A DNA stretch of 64,000 nucleotides, taken from assembly GCF_036924525.1 (NCBI RefSeq), contig NZ_JAZHRU010000001.1:5175001-5239000 (forward strand), in the 5' to 3' direction. The notes under the pieces were generated by a model. The model was not told the origin of the DNA. It ran no database searches and worked only from the letters and a program-made list of their open reading frames with translations. Shown in pieces: positions 19,363 to 28,864 of this stretch; the first letter of the stretch is position 1, and each line of letters starts with the position of its first letter. The translations under genes were made by a program, and so were the position numbers. This stretch comes from Bradyrhizobium sp. AZCC 1719 (GTDB taxonomy: Bacteria; Pseudomonadota; Alphaproteobacteria; Rhizobiales; Xanthobacteraceae).

Positions 19363-20552
19363 CCGCCGCCAGCGGCATGCCGCCGGCGCTCAACATCATT
19401 GCGCTCGCGACCTTTTCGGCAGCCCTGTCTGCCCGCGCGCTCGATCCGGTGTTGCCGCATGTGGCCGAGGATTTTTCGGTCAGCATCGCCACAGCCGCGA
19501 GTTTCGCCGCCGCCTTCGCCTTCACCTTTGCCATCATCCAGCCGGTGCTTGGCGCCTTTGCCGACATTTTCGGCAAGGCGAGGTTGATGATCGTCTGCCT
19601 GGCGTTGCTCGGCTTCGCCAACATTCTTGGCGCGATGGCGACCTCGTTCCCGCTGTTGTTTGCGAGCCGAATTCTGGCCGGCATCGGTTCGGGCGGCGTG
19701 TTTCCGATCGCGCTGGGGCTGACCAGCGATCTCGTTGGTGCCGAGAAGCGTCAGGTCGCGATCGGGCGTACGCTGGCTGGCGCCATGACCGGCAATCTTC
19801 TGGGCGCTACGGTGTCCGGCCTGATCGGCGATTTCCTCGGCTGGCGCGGCGTACTGGCTGTGCTCGGTGGGATCGTCGTGCTGGCCTCGATCGTGGTTGC
19901 GATCGGATTCCGCGGCGCGGCGCTGACACATCCGCCCCGGACCAGCCTGTCAGCCCTCAAACAGGGCTATCGCACGATTTTCACCAACCCGAACGCGCGC
20001 ATCTGCTATTCGGCCGTCTTCATCGAAGGCTGCTGCGTGCTCGGCCTGTTTCCGTTCATTGCGTCGTTCCTGTTCGAGCTCGGACAAACCTCGCTGTCGA
20101 TCGCGGGTGTCGTCATCGCGGGCTTTGCGGTCGGCGGCCTGTTCTACACCATGACCGTGTCGCGGCTTCTGCCGAAGATTGGTGTGAATGGAATGATGAT
20201 CGGAGGAGCGACGCTGGTCGGTGTCCAGCTCATCGCGGTCGCGATGGGGCCGGAATGGAAGTTGCAAACGCTCAGCCTGATCTTCATGGGCTGGGGTTTC
20301 TACATGATCCACGGCAGTCTGCAGGTATTCGCCAGCGAATTGTCGGCGGAGGCGCGCGCGACCGCGCTGTCGTTGCACGCGTTCTTTTTCTTCATGGGGC
20401 AGACCGTCGGCCCGATCGCCTATGGCTTCGGCATCCAGCATGCCGGCAAGGTCCCGACCTTGCTCACCGCGGCGGCCGTGATGATCGCGCTGGGCTTTGT
20501 CTGCGCGCGGCTGTTGCGGCAGACCCGGCCGGCGGATGCGGCGGCTACGTAG
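19359..20552 (+). CDS. MFS transporter
   Basis: A 397-residue major facilitator with about twelve membrane helices and few loop residues. The loop after helix 2 has [13 protein letters not shown], a variant of the MFS G-x-x-x-D-R/K-x-G-R/K motif. The glycine-rich helix-5 region [13 protein letters not shown] is typical of drug/proton antiporters. It starts with GTG overlapping the kdsA stop by 4 bp and so is coupled to it, which is unusual for a generic exporter. The substrate cannot be told. It ends in a short Arg/Thr/Ala tail. Confidence 0.85.
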   Translation: MTAASGMPPALNIIALATFSAALSARALDPVLPHVAEDFSVSIATAASFAAAFAFTFAIIQPVLGAFADIFGKARLMIVCLALLGFANILGAMATSFPLLFASRILAGIGSGGVFPIALGLTSDLVGAEKRQVAIGRTLAGAMTGNLLGATVSGLIGDFLGWRGVLAVLGGIVVLASIVVAIGFRGAALTHPPRTSLSALKQGYRTIFTNPNARICYSAVFIEGCCVLGLFPFIASFLFELGQTSLSIAGVVIAGFAVGGLFYTMTVSRLLPKIGVNGMMIGGATLVGVQLIAVAMGPEWKLQTLSLIFMGWGFYMIHGSLQVFASELSAEARATALSLHAFFFFMGQTVGPIAYGFGIQHAGKVPTLLTAAAVMIALGFVCARLLRQTRPADAAAT

Positions 20553-20702
20553 CCGATCGCGCTGGGCGCGACAAAGGCGCGGAGCCGGGTCAGCGCCTGC
20601 ACGTTGCGAGCGTGTTCAGCACTTGCCAAGTTCCCACATTGTGCCAAGATCGCGATGGTCGGCCGACCCGTGCCGTTGGTTCGTTGTGAAGGGAGGACTG
20701 CT

Positions 20703-21170
20703 GTGAGCGAGCCGCTTCACCCTAACGCGCCGCATCATCTGCCGTCCTTCATCACTGCACCGGGCGATACCGATGTGCTGATGGTTGTGGTCGGTATCAT
20801 CCTCATTGCCGCCGTGCTGGCAGTCGGTAACATCTATCTGCGTCTGCACACGCTGCCGGAGCGAATGGCGCACAAGTCGCAGAAGCTCCAGTTCGAGATC
20901 GTGGCGGTCCTGGGTTTGCTGGCGCTTTTCACGCACATGCACCTGTTCTGGGTGGCGGGCTTGATCCTTGCGATGATCGACCTGCCGGATTTCAGCACGC
21001 CGCTGCGCAGGATTGCGGGATCGGTCGAGAAGATGGCTGGCGTTCCGCCCGAACAGAACCCGACCGAGCCGCCTATTGGAGACGCGACGCACGCTGCCGC
21101 GTCCGATGACGCCAAGGCCCGAATCGAGAAGGCCGCTGGCGCCAAGAGCGAGGTGCACAGCCATGCTTGA
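20703..21170 (+). CDS. Small membrane protein, possibly DUF3302-like
   Basis: A 155-residue protein with two membrane helices at about 22-42 and 60-88 and a long hydrophilic C-terminal tail. The start is a GTG at 20703 with GGGAGGA 5 nt upstream; upstream in-frame codons are unlikely. The helix pair with a charged, Lys/Gln-rich loop resembles DUF3302 proteins such as YiaW/YibI, which are encoded next to YiaV/YibH HlyD-like proteins in E. coli. The next gene here is exactly that type and overlaps by 8 bp. The DUF3302 match is by layout and pattern and is not certain. Confidence 0.6.
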   Translation: MSEPLHPNAPHHLPSFITAPGDTDVLMVVVGIILIAAVLAVGNIYLRLHTLPERMAHKSQKLQFEIVAVLGLLALFTHMHLFWVAGLILAMIDLPDFSTPLRRIAGSVEKMAGVPPEQNPTEPPIGDATHAAASDDAKARIEKAAGAKSEVHSHA

Positions 21171-22395
21171 GCTGCTCCTCTGCTCGCTGCTGACCATCTT
21201 ACCCGATTATCTCTATCGGCGTTACCGGCAGGGCAAACGCCTCGGTCACGAGATCACGCTCTATTCGGTGTGGTTCGAACTGCGATGGGGCATCATCTCC
21301 TGTCTGATGCTCACCGTCGCGTTGATTACGATGATCTTCTACTATCATCCGTCGACGAGTTCGGCGACGTTGTTCTACCGGACCGTTCCGATCGTTCCCG
21401 AAGTCACCGGCCGGGTGGCCGAGGTGAAGGTCGACGTCAGCGCGCCCGTCAAGAAGGGCGATGTGCTGTTCAGGCTCGACAGCGCCAAGCAGGAAGCGTC
21501 GCTGCAGACCGCGCGGCGCAAGATTGCCGAAGTGGATGCGGCGATGCTGTCGGCGCAGGCCGATATTCTTAAGGCGGAAGGCCAGCTTCAGGAAGCAAAG
21601 GGCGCGCTGCAGCAGGCAACAGACGAACTCGACACCAAACGCGAGTTGCAGAAGCGCAACCCCGGCATCGTGCCGCAACGCGACATCGAAAAGCTCGAGG
21701 TGGCCGCCGCGGGCCGGCAGGGCACGCTCGACGCCGCGACCGCTTCCAAACAATCCGCGATGACGCGGTTGAGCGCGCTTCTCCCGGCGGAGAAGGCAAG
21801 CGCGGAGGCGGCTCTAGCCGAAGCGCAGGTCGATCTCGACAGGACCGTTATTCGCGCCGGTGTCGATGGGCGGGTCGAGCAGTTCGCGCTCAGGCCGGGC
21901 GATATCGTCAATCCGATGATACGGTCGGCCGGCGTCCTGATTCCGGAGGGCGCGGGACGACGCGCGCTTCTGGCAGGGTTCGGACAAATCGAAGCGCAGG
22001 TCATGAAGGTCGGAATGGTGGCCGAGGCCACCTGCATTTCCAAGCCGTGGGCGATCATTCCGATGGTCGTGACCAACGTCCAGGACTACATCGCGGCAGG
22101 GCAGTTCAGGGGCGGCGAGCAATTGGTCGAAGCGCAGCAGGTCGTGCGCCCGGGCACGATCCTCGTCTACATGGAGCCGATCTTCCAGGGCGGGCTGGAG
22201 GGCGTGACGCCGGGCAGCAGTTGCGTTGCCAATGCCTATACCAGCAACCACGAGCGGATCGCCTCGGGCCAAGTCGGCGGCTTCAAGAGCTTTGCGCTGC
22301 ACGTCGTCGATGCCACCGGTCTCGTGCACGCCATGCTGCTGCGCATTCAAGCGCTGATGTTGCCGGTCAAGACGCTGGTGCTGAGCGGCCACTGA
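21163..22395 (+). CDS. HlyD-family inner-membrane protein (YiaV/YibH-like)
   Basis: A 410-residue protein with one strong N-terminal membrane helix (about 45-66), then a periplasmic adaptor: a biotinyl-lipoyl half (VTGRVAEVKVDVSAPVKKGD), an alpha-helical hairpin of about 120 residues, the second lipoyl half (IRAGVDGRVEQFALRPGD) and a barrel. The C terminus, with LLRIQALMLPVKTLVLSGH, resembles the end of E. coli YiaV/YibH, and the paired small membrane gene supports that assignment. This branch usually lacks an adjacent pump, and none is present here. Its export partner and substrate are unknown. The start overlaps the preceding gene by 8 bp. Confidence 0.85.
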   Translation: MLELLLCSLLTILPDYLYRRYRQGKRLGHEITLYSVWFELRWGIISCLMLTVALITMIFYYHPSTSSATLFYRTVPIVPEVTGRVAEVKVDVSAPVKKGDVLFRLDSAKQEASLQTARRKIAEVDAAMLSAQADILKAEGQLQEAKGALQQATDELDTKRELQKRNPGIVPQRDIEKLEVAAAGRQGTLDAATASKQSAMTRLSALLPAEKASAEAALAEAQVDLDRTVIRAGVDGRVEQFALRPGDIVNPMIRSAGVLIPEGAGRRALLAGFGQIEAQVMKVGMVAEATCISKPWAIIPMVVTNVQDYIAAGQFRGGEQLVEAQQVVRPGTILVYMEPIFQGGLEGVTPGSSCVANAYTSNHERIASGQVGGFKSFALHVVDATGLVHAMLLRIQALMLPVKTLVLSGH

Positions 22396-22724
22396 GAGAG
22401 GCGGCCGACCTTTTGGTCGATCGCCGGGAGGATGCTGCCCTGCGCAGCCGCGTGCAGCGCGAACCATCGTCACCCCGTACGATGCTCGACTTCTATCCGG
22501 CTTCGGTCGCGGCACCACCGACTAGCTTGACGCAAGTGAAACATACGCAGCTGGTTGTCCGTTTAGCGCTACAATCCGAAAAGCCCTAAAATGTAAGAAA
22601 AACGGGACTCGCCCGCGGCCATATCTTTTGGACCGGCTGTATGCTTGGGAGTCTGTGATAAAGATTGCCGGTGGACCGCCGAAGCAAGTGCAGTCGTTGA
22701 CTTTGTTTTATACTGGTACCAGCG
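22396..22724. other. Gap without a recognised gene
   Basis: 329 bp. A small hairpin CGACC-TTTT-GGTCG at 22406-22419 follows the HlyD-like gene but has no T run after it, so it is a weak terminator candidate. No repeat of the families seen elsewhere lies here. It must contain the cyclase promoter, which I cannot place. Confidence 0.4.
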
Positions 22725-24485
22725 ATGATTGTCCGAGAACGTTTTCGCGGCCTTTTCCAGAAGTACTTGTTCGTGCTGTTCATGGCCGTCGCGATACCGC
22801 TCGCGATTAACGGTGTTGTCGAAGCCTGGTTCGGCTATCGCGACCAGCGAGCAAGGCTTGATCAGTTGCTTGGCGTTCAAGCAACGTCTGCCGCAGCCGA
22901 AATCCATGATTTCATCTACGGTATCACAAACCAGCTCGGCTGGTTGGTTCAGGTTCCCTGGAGCGACGAGCCCGACGAGCGGCGGCGGACCGAGGCGTTA
23001 CGCTTGTTTCGGCAGGCGCCTGCGATCGTCAGTCTGGCACTCCTCGACAACAGGGGCCTGGAGCGCCTCTATGTTTCACGGATCGGGCTCAATCGAATTG
23101 AAAGCCGCACAGACCGATCCGCTGATCCCGCGGTAATTGGCGCCCGCTCGGGACAAGTCTGGTTTAGCGACGTAAGCTACCATCGAGGCTCCGAACCACA
23201 CCTGACGGTTGCGGTTGCTGGTAATCGACCATCGGTCGGAGTAGTTATCGCTGAAGTCAATCTCAAGCTGATCTGGGATGTGATTTCAGCGATAAAGGTG
23301 GGAAAGACCGGCTTCGCGTTCGTTTTGGACCGACCGGGTCGGCTCATTGCTCATCCCGACATCAGCCTCGTCCTCCGTGGGGCAGAAGAAGCAACCTCCA
23401 AGCCGTTTCGCACCATACGCGACGCAATCGGGCCCGCGGGGACCGGCTTCGCGACAAGCCGAGATGTCCACGGCCATGAGGTTGCCGCCGTCGCGGCTCC
23501 CGTTGCGGGTCCCGATTGGACTGTAGTCGTCGAACAGCCGCTGGCTGAAGCCTACGCACCGATCTATGCCGTCTTGTGGCGAACCGTGGCGCTCCTCGCG
23601 GGGGGCACAATGCTGGCCGCGTTGCTTGCCTATGCACTGGCGCACCGGATGACCGAACCAATAAGGGTTCTCGAGGAAGGGACTGAGAAGATCGGGGCTG
23701 GGTCTTTCGGCCACCGCATTTCCATCGAGACCGGCGACGAGTTTCAGCGTCTGGCAAACAGCTTTAACAAGATGGCTGCCGAGTTGGCGCTGGGGCAGGA
23801 GCACCAGGAACGCATAGCGAAGCTCAAGCGATTTCTCGCACCGCAGGTGGCCGACCTCGTCGATCGAGCGGGCGACGACAGTGTATTGGACGGGCGCCGC
23901 GCAGAGGTCGTCGTTATATTTTGCGACTTGCGAGGCTTCACCGCATTTTCCGCAGCACTTGCACCCGAGGAAGTCATGAACGTGCTGTCGGAGTACTATG
24001 AGGTGCTTGGCAGAGCCATTACGCAATTTGAGGCGACACTCATCAGTTTCTCGGGAGACGGCCTTATGGTGCTCGTGAACGCTCCCGTGCCCGTTGAAGA
24101 ACCGGCACTAAGGGCTGTCGATCTGGCCGTTGAGATGCAGAAGAGTGTGCAACGACTCATCGCCGGCTGGCGATCGCGAGGCTACCAGGTTGGGTTCGGG
24201 ATTGGTCTTGCCAGTGGGGCAGCAACGGTTGGACGGATCGGATACGCGAACCGGTTCGATTACACCGCCATCGGCAGTGTGGTAAATCTAGCGGCCCGTC
24301 TATGCGCATCTGCCGCAGATCGGGAAATCCTGATAGACTCCGAACTCGCCGAATGTGTTAGGGGCAAGCGATTCCTGGTCGAACTTGGGGACCGCCAAAT
24401 CAAGGGATTTGACGAGGCTATTCCGGTATTCGGAATTTCCTTCGATACACCCATAGCCGACGGCAAGCTGCGGCGGCCTGGCTGA
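22725..24485 (+). CDS. Membrane class III adenylate/guanylate cyclase
   Basis: A 586-residue receptor cyclase: membrane helix at about 12-32, a periplasmic Cache-type sensor to about 285, a second helix at about 286-308, HAMP at about 310-362 and a class III cyclase domain at about 385-560. The two metal-binding aspartates are Asp401 (FCDLRGFTAF) and Asp445 (FSGDGLMV). The transition-state Asn/Arg are in SVVNLAARL. The residue that is Lys in canonical adenylate cyclases is Ser in SFSGDG, so ATP or GTP preference cannot be inferred. The ATG at 22725 has no strong ribosome site. It stands alone between two unrelated genes. Confidence 0.9.
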   Translation: MIVRERFRGLFQKYLFVLFMAVAIPLAINGVVEAWFGYRDQRARLDQLLGVQATSAAAEIHDFIYGITNQLGWLVQVPWSDEPDERRRTEALRLFRQAPAIVSLALLDNRGLERLYVSRIGLNRIESRTDRSADPAVIGARSGQVWFSDVSYHRGSEPHLTVAVAGNRPSVGVVIAEVNLKLIWDVISAIKVGKTGFAFVLDRPGRLIAHPDISLVLRGAEEATSKPFRTIRDAIGPAGTGFATSRDVHGHEVAAVAAPVAGPDWTVVVEQPLAEAYAPIYAVLWRTVALLAGGTMLAALLAYALAHRMTEPIRVLEEGTEKIGAGSFGHRISIETGDEFQRLANSFNKMAAELALGQEHQERIAKLKRFLAPQVADLVDRAGDDSVLDGRRAEVVVIFCDLRGFTAFSAALAPEEVMNVLSEYYEVLGRAITQFEATLISFSGDGLMVLVNAPVPVEEPALRAVDLAVEMQKSVQRLIAGWRSRGYQVGFGIGLASGAATVGRIGYANRFDYTAIGSVVNLAARLCASAADREILIDSELAECVRGKRFLVELGDRQIKGFDEAIPVFGISFDTPIADGKLRRPG

Positions 24486-24561
24486 ATCCGTTCGCGACTA
24501 AGTCAGCGTCGCGGGATATGCTGGGATCAACGGCCGACGGACCGCCCATTGGGTGAATGGT

Positions 24562-25581
24562 ATGAAGAGTGCCAACTTCAATGCAACAGCGTGGCGCAGA
24601 TGCGTCAGTCGGCGAGACTTTCTCTCGTTGATGGCGGGCGCCGCCACGTGGACGACCTCGCTACACGCGCAAAAACTGGCGATGCCGGTCATCGGCTATC
24701 TTTGCGCGGAATCTCCGGAGCTGTTTGCCAGTCGACTCAAAGCTTTTCACCAAGGACTTGGCGAAGCCGGCTTTGTCGAAGGCCGTAATGTTACCATTCT
24801 CTATCAGTGGGCCGGAGGGCAATACACACAATTGCCTGCCTTGGCTGCCAACCTGGTCACCCGCAATGTCGACGTCGTCGTCGCGCCCGGCGGCGCGCAG
24901 GTTGCGCTCGCCGTGAAGGCTGCCGGTGCGAGCAATGCAATCGTCTTTGAGATGGGCGGCGACCCCGTTCAGTTAGGTGTCGTGGACAGCTTGCGGCGGC
25001 CGGGCGTCAATATCACGGGGGTTTCGAGCCTGAGCGTCGACGTGTCGCCGAAGCGGCTTGAGTTGATGCATGAACTACTGCCGACCGCAGCTAAATTGGC
25101 GGTGGTCGCCAACCCCACAAGTCCAACCGCCAATTCGCAATTGCAGAAGCTACGCTCGGCCGCCGAAACACTGGGAGTGCATCTACAGGTGTTGAACGCA
25201 ACTACTGAAAAGGAGTTCGAGCCAATTTTCTCCACCGCAGCTCAGGAAGCGAGTGGCCTCGTCTTTACCTCGGACCCCTATTTCGCATTTCGCAGTAGAG
25301 AGCTGGCCGAGCTCGCGATGAAATATCGCGTGCCAGCAATTACCCAATCCCGGGACTTCCCTGCCGCAGGCGGCTTGATGAGCTATGGAGGAGACTTTGC
25401 GCAATCGCATCGGCGCGCGGGCATGTATGTCGGGCGCATCCTCAAAGGCGAGAAGCCTTCCGATCTTCCGGTCCAGCTTGTCACCAAGGTGGAGTTCATC
25501 ATCAACGTTAAGGCCGCCAAGTTACTTGGACGAGAATTTTCACCTTCACTCGTCAGCGGCGCTGATGAGGTAATTGAGTAG
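24562..25581 (+). CDS. ABC transporter substrate-binding protein, Tat-exported
   Basis: A 339-residue periplasmic binding protein of the TrpX-like ABC_sub_bind family. The N terminus has SRRDFLSLMAGAA, a twin-arginine signal, so it is likely folded before export. The two-lobed core starts with IGYLCAESPELFASRLKAF and contains FEMGGDPVQLGVVDSLRRPG, characteristic of this family. The start at 24562 (ATG) is preferred to an in-frame GTG at 24553. No permease or ATPase gene adjoins it, so its transporter must be encoded elsewhere. Such orphan copies are frequent in Bradyrhizobium. The ligand is unknown. Confidence 0.85.
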   Translation: MKSANFNATAWRRCVSRRDFLSLMAGAATWTTSLHAQKLAMPVIGYLCAESPELFASRLKAFHQGLGEAGFVEGRNVTILYQWAGGQYTQLPALAANLVTRNVDVVVAPGGAQVALAVKAAGASNAIVFEMGGDPVQLGVVDSLRRPGVNITGVSSLSVDVSPKRLELMHELLPTAAKLAVVANPTSPTANSQLQKLRSAAETLGVHLQVLNATTEKEFEPIFSTAAQEASGLVFTSDPYFAFRSRELAELAMKYRVPAITQSRDFPAAGGLMSYGGDFAQSHRRAGMYVGRILKGEKPSDLPVQLVTKVEFIINVKAAKLLGREFSPSLVSGADEVIE

Positions 25582-25631
25582 GAGATCTTTTCGGCCGCTT
25601 TGCGAACTGCCGACGAGTTCTCGCAGTCGGA

Positions 25632-26192
25632 TTAGAGGCCAAGCGTAATCTCGGCCCAGCGCATCACAGTGCTGCCATTGAGAAACTCGATCACGCTGGG
25701 TTCGATAGCTGTTGGCCGGTCGTGGCCGACCACAGCAGTCGCAGTGATCATGTCGCAGCGTTCCCTGAAAACGACCGAGATCGCCGTCTTGCCAAGCGGA
25801 TTGCGAGCGTTGAGCGCGTATGCGCGGCTGCGTCCGTCCATCCACGCAATTTTGATTGGACGGCTGCCGCCGAGCGGGGAGGCGTCGCCGACGAGAACAA
25901 GATCTCCCATGCGATCCACGTCGTCGTCATCGGCTACCCCGGTCGTGCAATTGCAAAAGCCGATCTTGGCACGCAGATAAATGTTCACCTCGGCACCGCA
26001 ATCCGCCACCTTACAGCGGAAGGCCTTTCCCTTCCCAAAGGGATCGCTGGGGAAGGGCCAAGCCATCTCGGTCCATACCGGCGCGGTCGCAGTCGCGGCC
26101 GCGTTCTGTGGCAGACCAGACCATGCCAGCATCGCCGTCAGCACAGTTCCCAGCGACACTGCTACAATGGCGACACGACCTACCGCCTTCAT
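25632..26192 (-). CDS. Secreted or anchored Cys-containing hypothetical protein
   Basis: A 186-residue protein with a hydrophobic N-terminal segment at about 5-25 that acts as a signal peptide or membrane anchor. The rest should be periplasmic. Four cysteines in the patterns RCKVADC and GFCNC, followed by the acidic DDDDVDRMGDL, suggest disulphides or metal binding. A later segment with WMDGRSRAYAL is conserved-looking. I recognise no family. It starts 20 bp after the stop of the large TPR gene on the same strand, so the two probably form an operon and may act together in the periplasm. Confidence 0.7.
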   Translation of the reverse strand: MKAVGRVAIVAVSLGTVLTAMLAWSGLPQNAAATATAPVWTEMAWPFPSDPFGKGKAFRCKVADCGAEVNIYLRAKIGFCNCTTGVADDDDVDRMGDLVLVGDASPLGGSRPIKIAWMDGRSRAYALNARNPLGKTAISVVFRERCDMITATAVVGHDRPTAIEPSVIEFLNGSTVMRWAEITLGL

Positions 26193-26211
26193 GGCACCAC
26201 CGCTGGTTGGA

Positions 26212-27798
26212 CTAGTTGCTGGCGAGATACTTCTTCGCCGCCGCGACGTCTGGCCGTTCCGTGTCGGCATTCGCCGTCAGCGCCACGAGTTGCTGATAGT
26301 TGTCTCGCGCCACAACCTTGTCACCGAGCGTATCGGCGGCCTTGGCGGCGCCAGCGTAGCCTTGGAGACGGTTCGGCTCCTTGGCCTTGGTGGCCTCGAA
26401 GGCCGCAAGCGCCTCCTTGGCCATGCCGCGATCGAGCAGCATGAAGCCGTAAAGCTCGCGCGCCGGCGCCAGCGGGCCTGGCGTGATCACATGCTTTTCG
26501 GTCTTGTCCTCGGCCTCGGCTGCAGCGCTCATGGCCTTGAGCGCTTCGTCGTATTTGCCCTCGGAGTGAAGCACCCAGGCAACAGCCACCTGATGCTGGA
26601 TATCGACGATCCCCGACCAATAATTATCCTTGGCTTCGCGCAACTTGTCGCGCAATTCTGCGAGCTTTTGGACGTCGGCCCTCGCGGCCTCCGGCTTGCC
26701 AGAGCGCGCGGCGCCGAGCGCGCGGGCGAAGTGCGAGATGGCCATCGCGAAGTTCAAGCCGCTCGGCCTGACAGACAGTTGCGAGGCGGCGTCCCAGTCC
26801 CCGCGCTCGATCGCATAACGAGCTGGCGACGCCGCCAGCGCGTAGTCGGCCGCCGCGACCGTGGCCTTGAAGTCGGTCTCTCTTGCCATGTCGTTCATGA
26901 CGGCGCGCGCCTGCTGATCTTGGGCAAGTTGAAGGTGGGCGTAAACCATATAGTCCTGCGCGTGCAGATAATTGCCGACCGACTTCTCGGCCTTGGCCGC
27001 CTTTACGGAGGCGACGTTGGAGGCGATCGATTCCTTCCAGTAGCCGACGCGGGTGTAGATGTGCGACGGCATGTGCTGGGCGTGCGGCGCTGCCGGCGCG
27101 ATCTTGGCGTACCGGTTGGCGGCGTCGAGACCTTTTTGTGCGGTCGCCGGATAGTCGTAGAGATGGATCAGGTAGTGCGTTACGCCCGGATGCTGCGGCA
27201 GCCGCACGGACATTGGCTCAAGAATTGCGGCGCCCTTGGCCTGCTGGGCGTATGTCTTGTCGTTCAGGTCCGCCGACGTGTTGAGCGTGATGGCGTAGGC
27301 GATCTGAGCCTCGTCGTCATCAGGATATTTCGCTGCGACTTTAGCTTGCGCATCCCGCAAGGCGCGCATGCGCTGGACGTGGGGAATTTTGTCGTAGTCC
27401 GCGTACATCACCATAAGGGCATCGATGTAGTCGCGTTCGCGCTCGGTCTTGGCCCCGATTTCCTTGGCCTTCGTGATAGCGGCAAGGCCGGGCGCGAGAT
27501 TCGGCCGCGGGATTGCGGCATGCGGGTTGTCCATCAGCGTGAGCGCAATGCCCCAATATCCCATGGCACATGTGGGGTCAGCCTTGATGACCTCCTCAAA
27601 GATCTCTTTGGCGTTGGCATACCAATAGGAGTGCTGATAGCGCATCGCACGATCGAAGCGACGCTGCGCCACCTCGTTGCAAGAGGTTTCAAAATGCACT
27701 TGACCGAGCTGCTGATCCGCATCGTCTTGCGCAAGCAGCGGCTGGGATGCCGATAGGCTAAGAGCTGCGACGGTAACCCCGAGGAGGGACTTCCGCAT
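26212..27798 (-). CDS. Periplasmic TPR-repeat protein
   Basis: A 528-residue protein with a cleavable signal peptide (MRKSLLGVTVAALSLSA, cleavage after LLAQ near 24) and many tetratricopeptide-like helical pairs: near 45-80 (FDRAMRYQHSYWYANAKEIF), 170-210, and 410-500 (YDEALKAMSAAAEAEDK, MAKEALAAFEATKAKEP). Middle segments such as HPGVTHYLIHLYDYP and APHAQHMPSHIYTRVGYW are His-rich and resemble a conserved group of secreted TPR proteins of unknown role; they could hold a metal. It leads an operon with the small Cys protein and is preceded by a 159-bp gap to queF. A scaffold role is inferred from the fold only. Confidence 0.8.
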   Translation of the reverse strand: MRKSLLGVTVAALSLSASQPLLAQDDADQQLGQVHFETSCNEVAQRRFDRAMRYQHSYWYANAKEIFEEVIKADPTCAMGYWGIALTLMDNPHAAIPRPNLAPGLAAITKAKEIGAKTERERDYIDALMVMYADYDKIPHVQRMRALRDAQAKVAAKYPDDDEAQIAYAITLNTSADLNDKTYAQQAKGAAILEPMSVRLPQHPGVTHYLIHLYDYPATAQKGLDAANRYAKIAPAAPHAQHMPSHIYTRVGYWKESIASNVASVKAAKAEKSVGNYLHAQDYMVYAHLQLAQDQQARAVMNDMARETDFKATVAAADYALAASPARYAIERGDWDAASQLSVRPSGLNFAMAISHFARALGAARSGKPEAARADVQKLAELRDKLREAKDNYWSGIVDIQHQVAVAWVLHSEGKYDEALKAMSAAAEAEDKTEKHVITPGPLAPARELYGFMLLDRGMAKEALAAFEATKAKEPNRLQGYAGAAKAADTLGDKVVARDNYQQLVALTANADTERPDVAAAKKYLASN

Positions 27799-27957
27799 GG
27801 CCTTCCTCCCTTTGACGCATCTGGAAAAAGAATAGATGCACTATACACTTTCGTGCCTAGGCTTGAACGGATATGTGGATCATGGCAGCGCAATTGACCT
27901 TTCGGCCCTTGAGCTCAAACGTTCTCGGAGGTCCGCTGCGTTCCACCTTCTGAGCGC

Positions 27958-28434
27958 CTAGCCGCGCCCGCGATAGGGCGCGACGCCCTGATCGGGCACC
28001 CACACGTCCTTGGGCATCTTGCCCGTCTGCCAGAACACGTCGATCGGGATGCCGCCGCGCGGATACCAGTAGCCGCCGATGCGTAAGAATTTCGGCTTGA
28101 TCTCGGCGGCGATCCGCTTGCCGATCATAACCGTGCAGTCCTCGTGGAAGGCGCCGTGATTGCGAAAGCTCGCGACATAGAGTTTTAGCGATTTGGATTC
28201 CAGCAGCCATTGCCCCGGCACGTAGTCGATCACGAGATGCGCGAAATCCGGCTGGCCAGTCACGGGGCAAATCGAGGTGAATTCCGGTGCGGTGAAGCGA
28301 ACCAGATAATTGGTGCCTGCTTGCGGATTGGGCACGCGGTCGAGTTGCGCCTTTTCCGGGCTATCAGGCCATTCCACGGCGCGGCCGAGCTGCAATGATT
28401 TGGGCAATGATTTCTGTACTGATTTCTTGGCCAT
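27958..28434 (-). CDS. queF: NADPH-dependent preQ0 reductase QueF
   Basis: A 158-residue QueF of the short (type I) class. It reduces 7-cyano-7-deazaguanine to preQ1 in the synthesis of the tRNA nucleoside queuosine. The catalytic Cys56 in [11 protein letters not shown] forms the thioimide, and Asp63 acts as the acid. The family's substrate- and NADPH-binding stretch [21 protein letters not shown] lies just after it, ending near residue 98. The N-terminal 20 residues are an additional Lys/Ser-rich extension. The other queuosine genes are not in this window. No preQ1 riboswitch was recognised upstream. Confidence 0.96.
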   Translation of the reverse strand: MAKKSVQKSLPKSLQLGRAVEWPDSPEKAQLDRVPNPQAGTNYLVRFTAPEFTSICPVTGQPDFAHLVIDYVPGQWLLESKSLKLYVASFRNHGAFHEDCTVMIGKRIAAEIKPKFLRIGGYWYPRGGIPIDVFWQTGKMPKDVWVPDQGVAPYRGRG

Positions 28435-28489
28435 CGTGATCGTCCTTTGCGATGGCTGACATGAACGCTGCGGGGGTAATCGTCAACCG

Positions 28490-28864
28490 CTAGCGTGAGG
28501 CTGGGTCGCCAAGAAACCGCACCAGCGCCTGTCGTTCCGCGGCGTCCTCGATTCCGCGCATCGACATCCATAATCCTGGAAACATACCCTCCGGATCAGC
28601 AAGGAAGGTCTCGAGGCGTTGTGGGTCCCAGCGCAGCCCGTCGTCGCGCGCTTTGCGCAGCACAGGGGAGTAATCGAAATCAGCGTTACCCGCCACGCCG
28701 CGTCCGATCACGCCTGACAGGTTGGGGCCGGGCATGCCACGCTCCGCGGGATCGAGGCTATGGCAGGCGCGGCAGGGCGTGAATGCCCGCGCGCCGTCTT
28801 CCGCCGCATTGGCGGGAGCGGGCAGAAGAAGGGATAACAGCGACAGGACGACGAAGAGCCTCAC
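28490..28864 (-). CDS. Monohaem cytochrome c
   Basis: A 124-residue periplasmic class I cytochrome c. A signal peptide ends near residue 20 (PANAAED). The haem motif CRACH is at 31-35 and GPNLSGVIGR follows, as in cytochrome c2/c552. A Met in MFPGLWMSM near 93-100 is the likely distal ligand. Translation starts with a GTG overlapping the stop of the Vgb-like gene by 4 bp (GTGA), so the two are coupled. That suggests this cytochrome takes electrons from, or works beside, the beta-propeller protein. It is the last gene of the pair, 55 bp before queF. Confidence 0.9.
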   Translation of the reverse strand: MRLFVVLSLLSLLLPAPANAAEDGARAFTPCRACHSLDPAERGMPGPNLSGVIGRGVAGNADFDYSPVLRKARDDGLRWDPQRLETFLADPEGMFPGLWMSMRGIEDAAERQALVRFLGDPASR

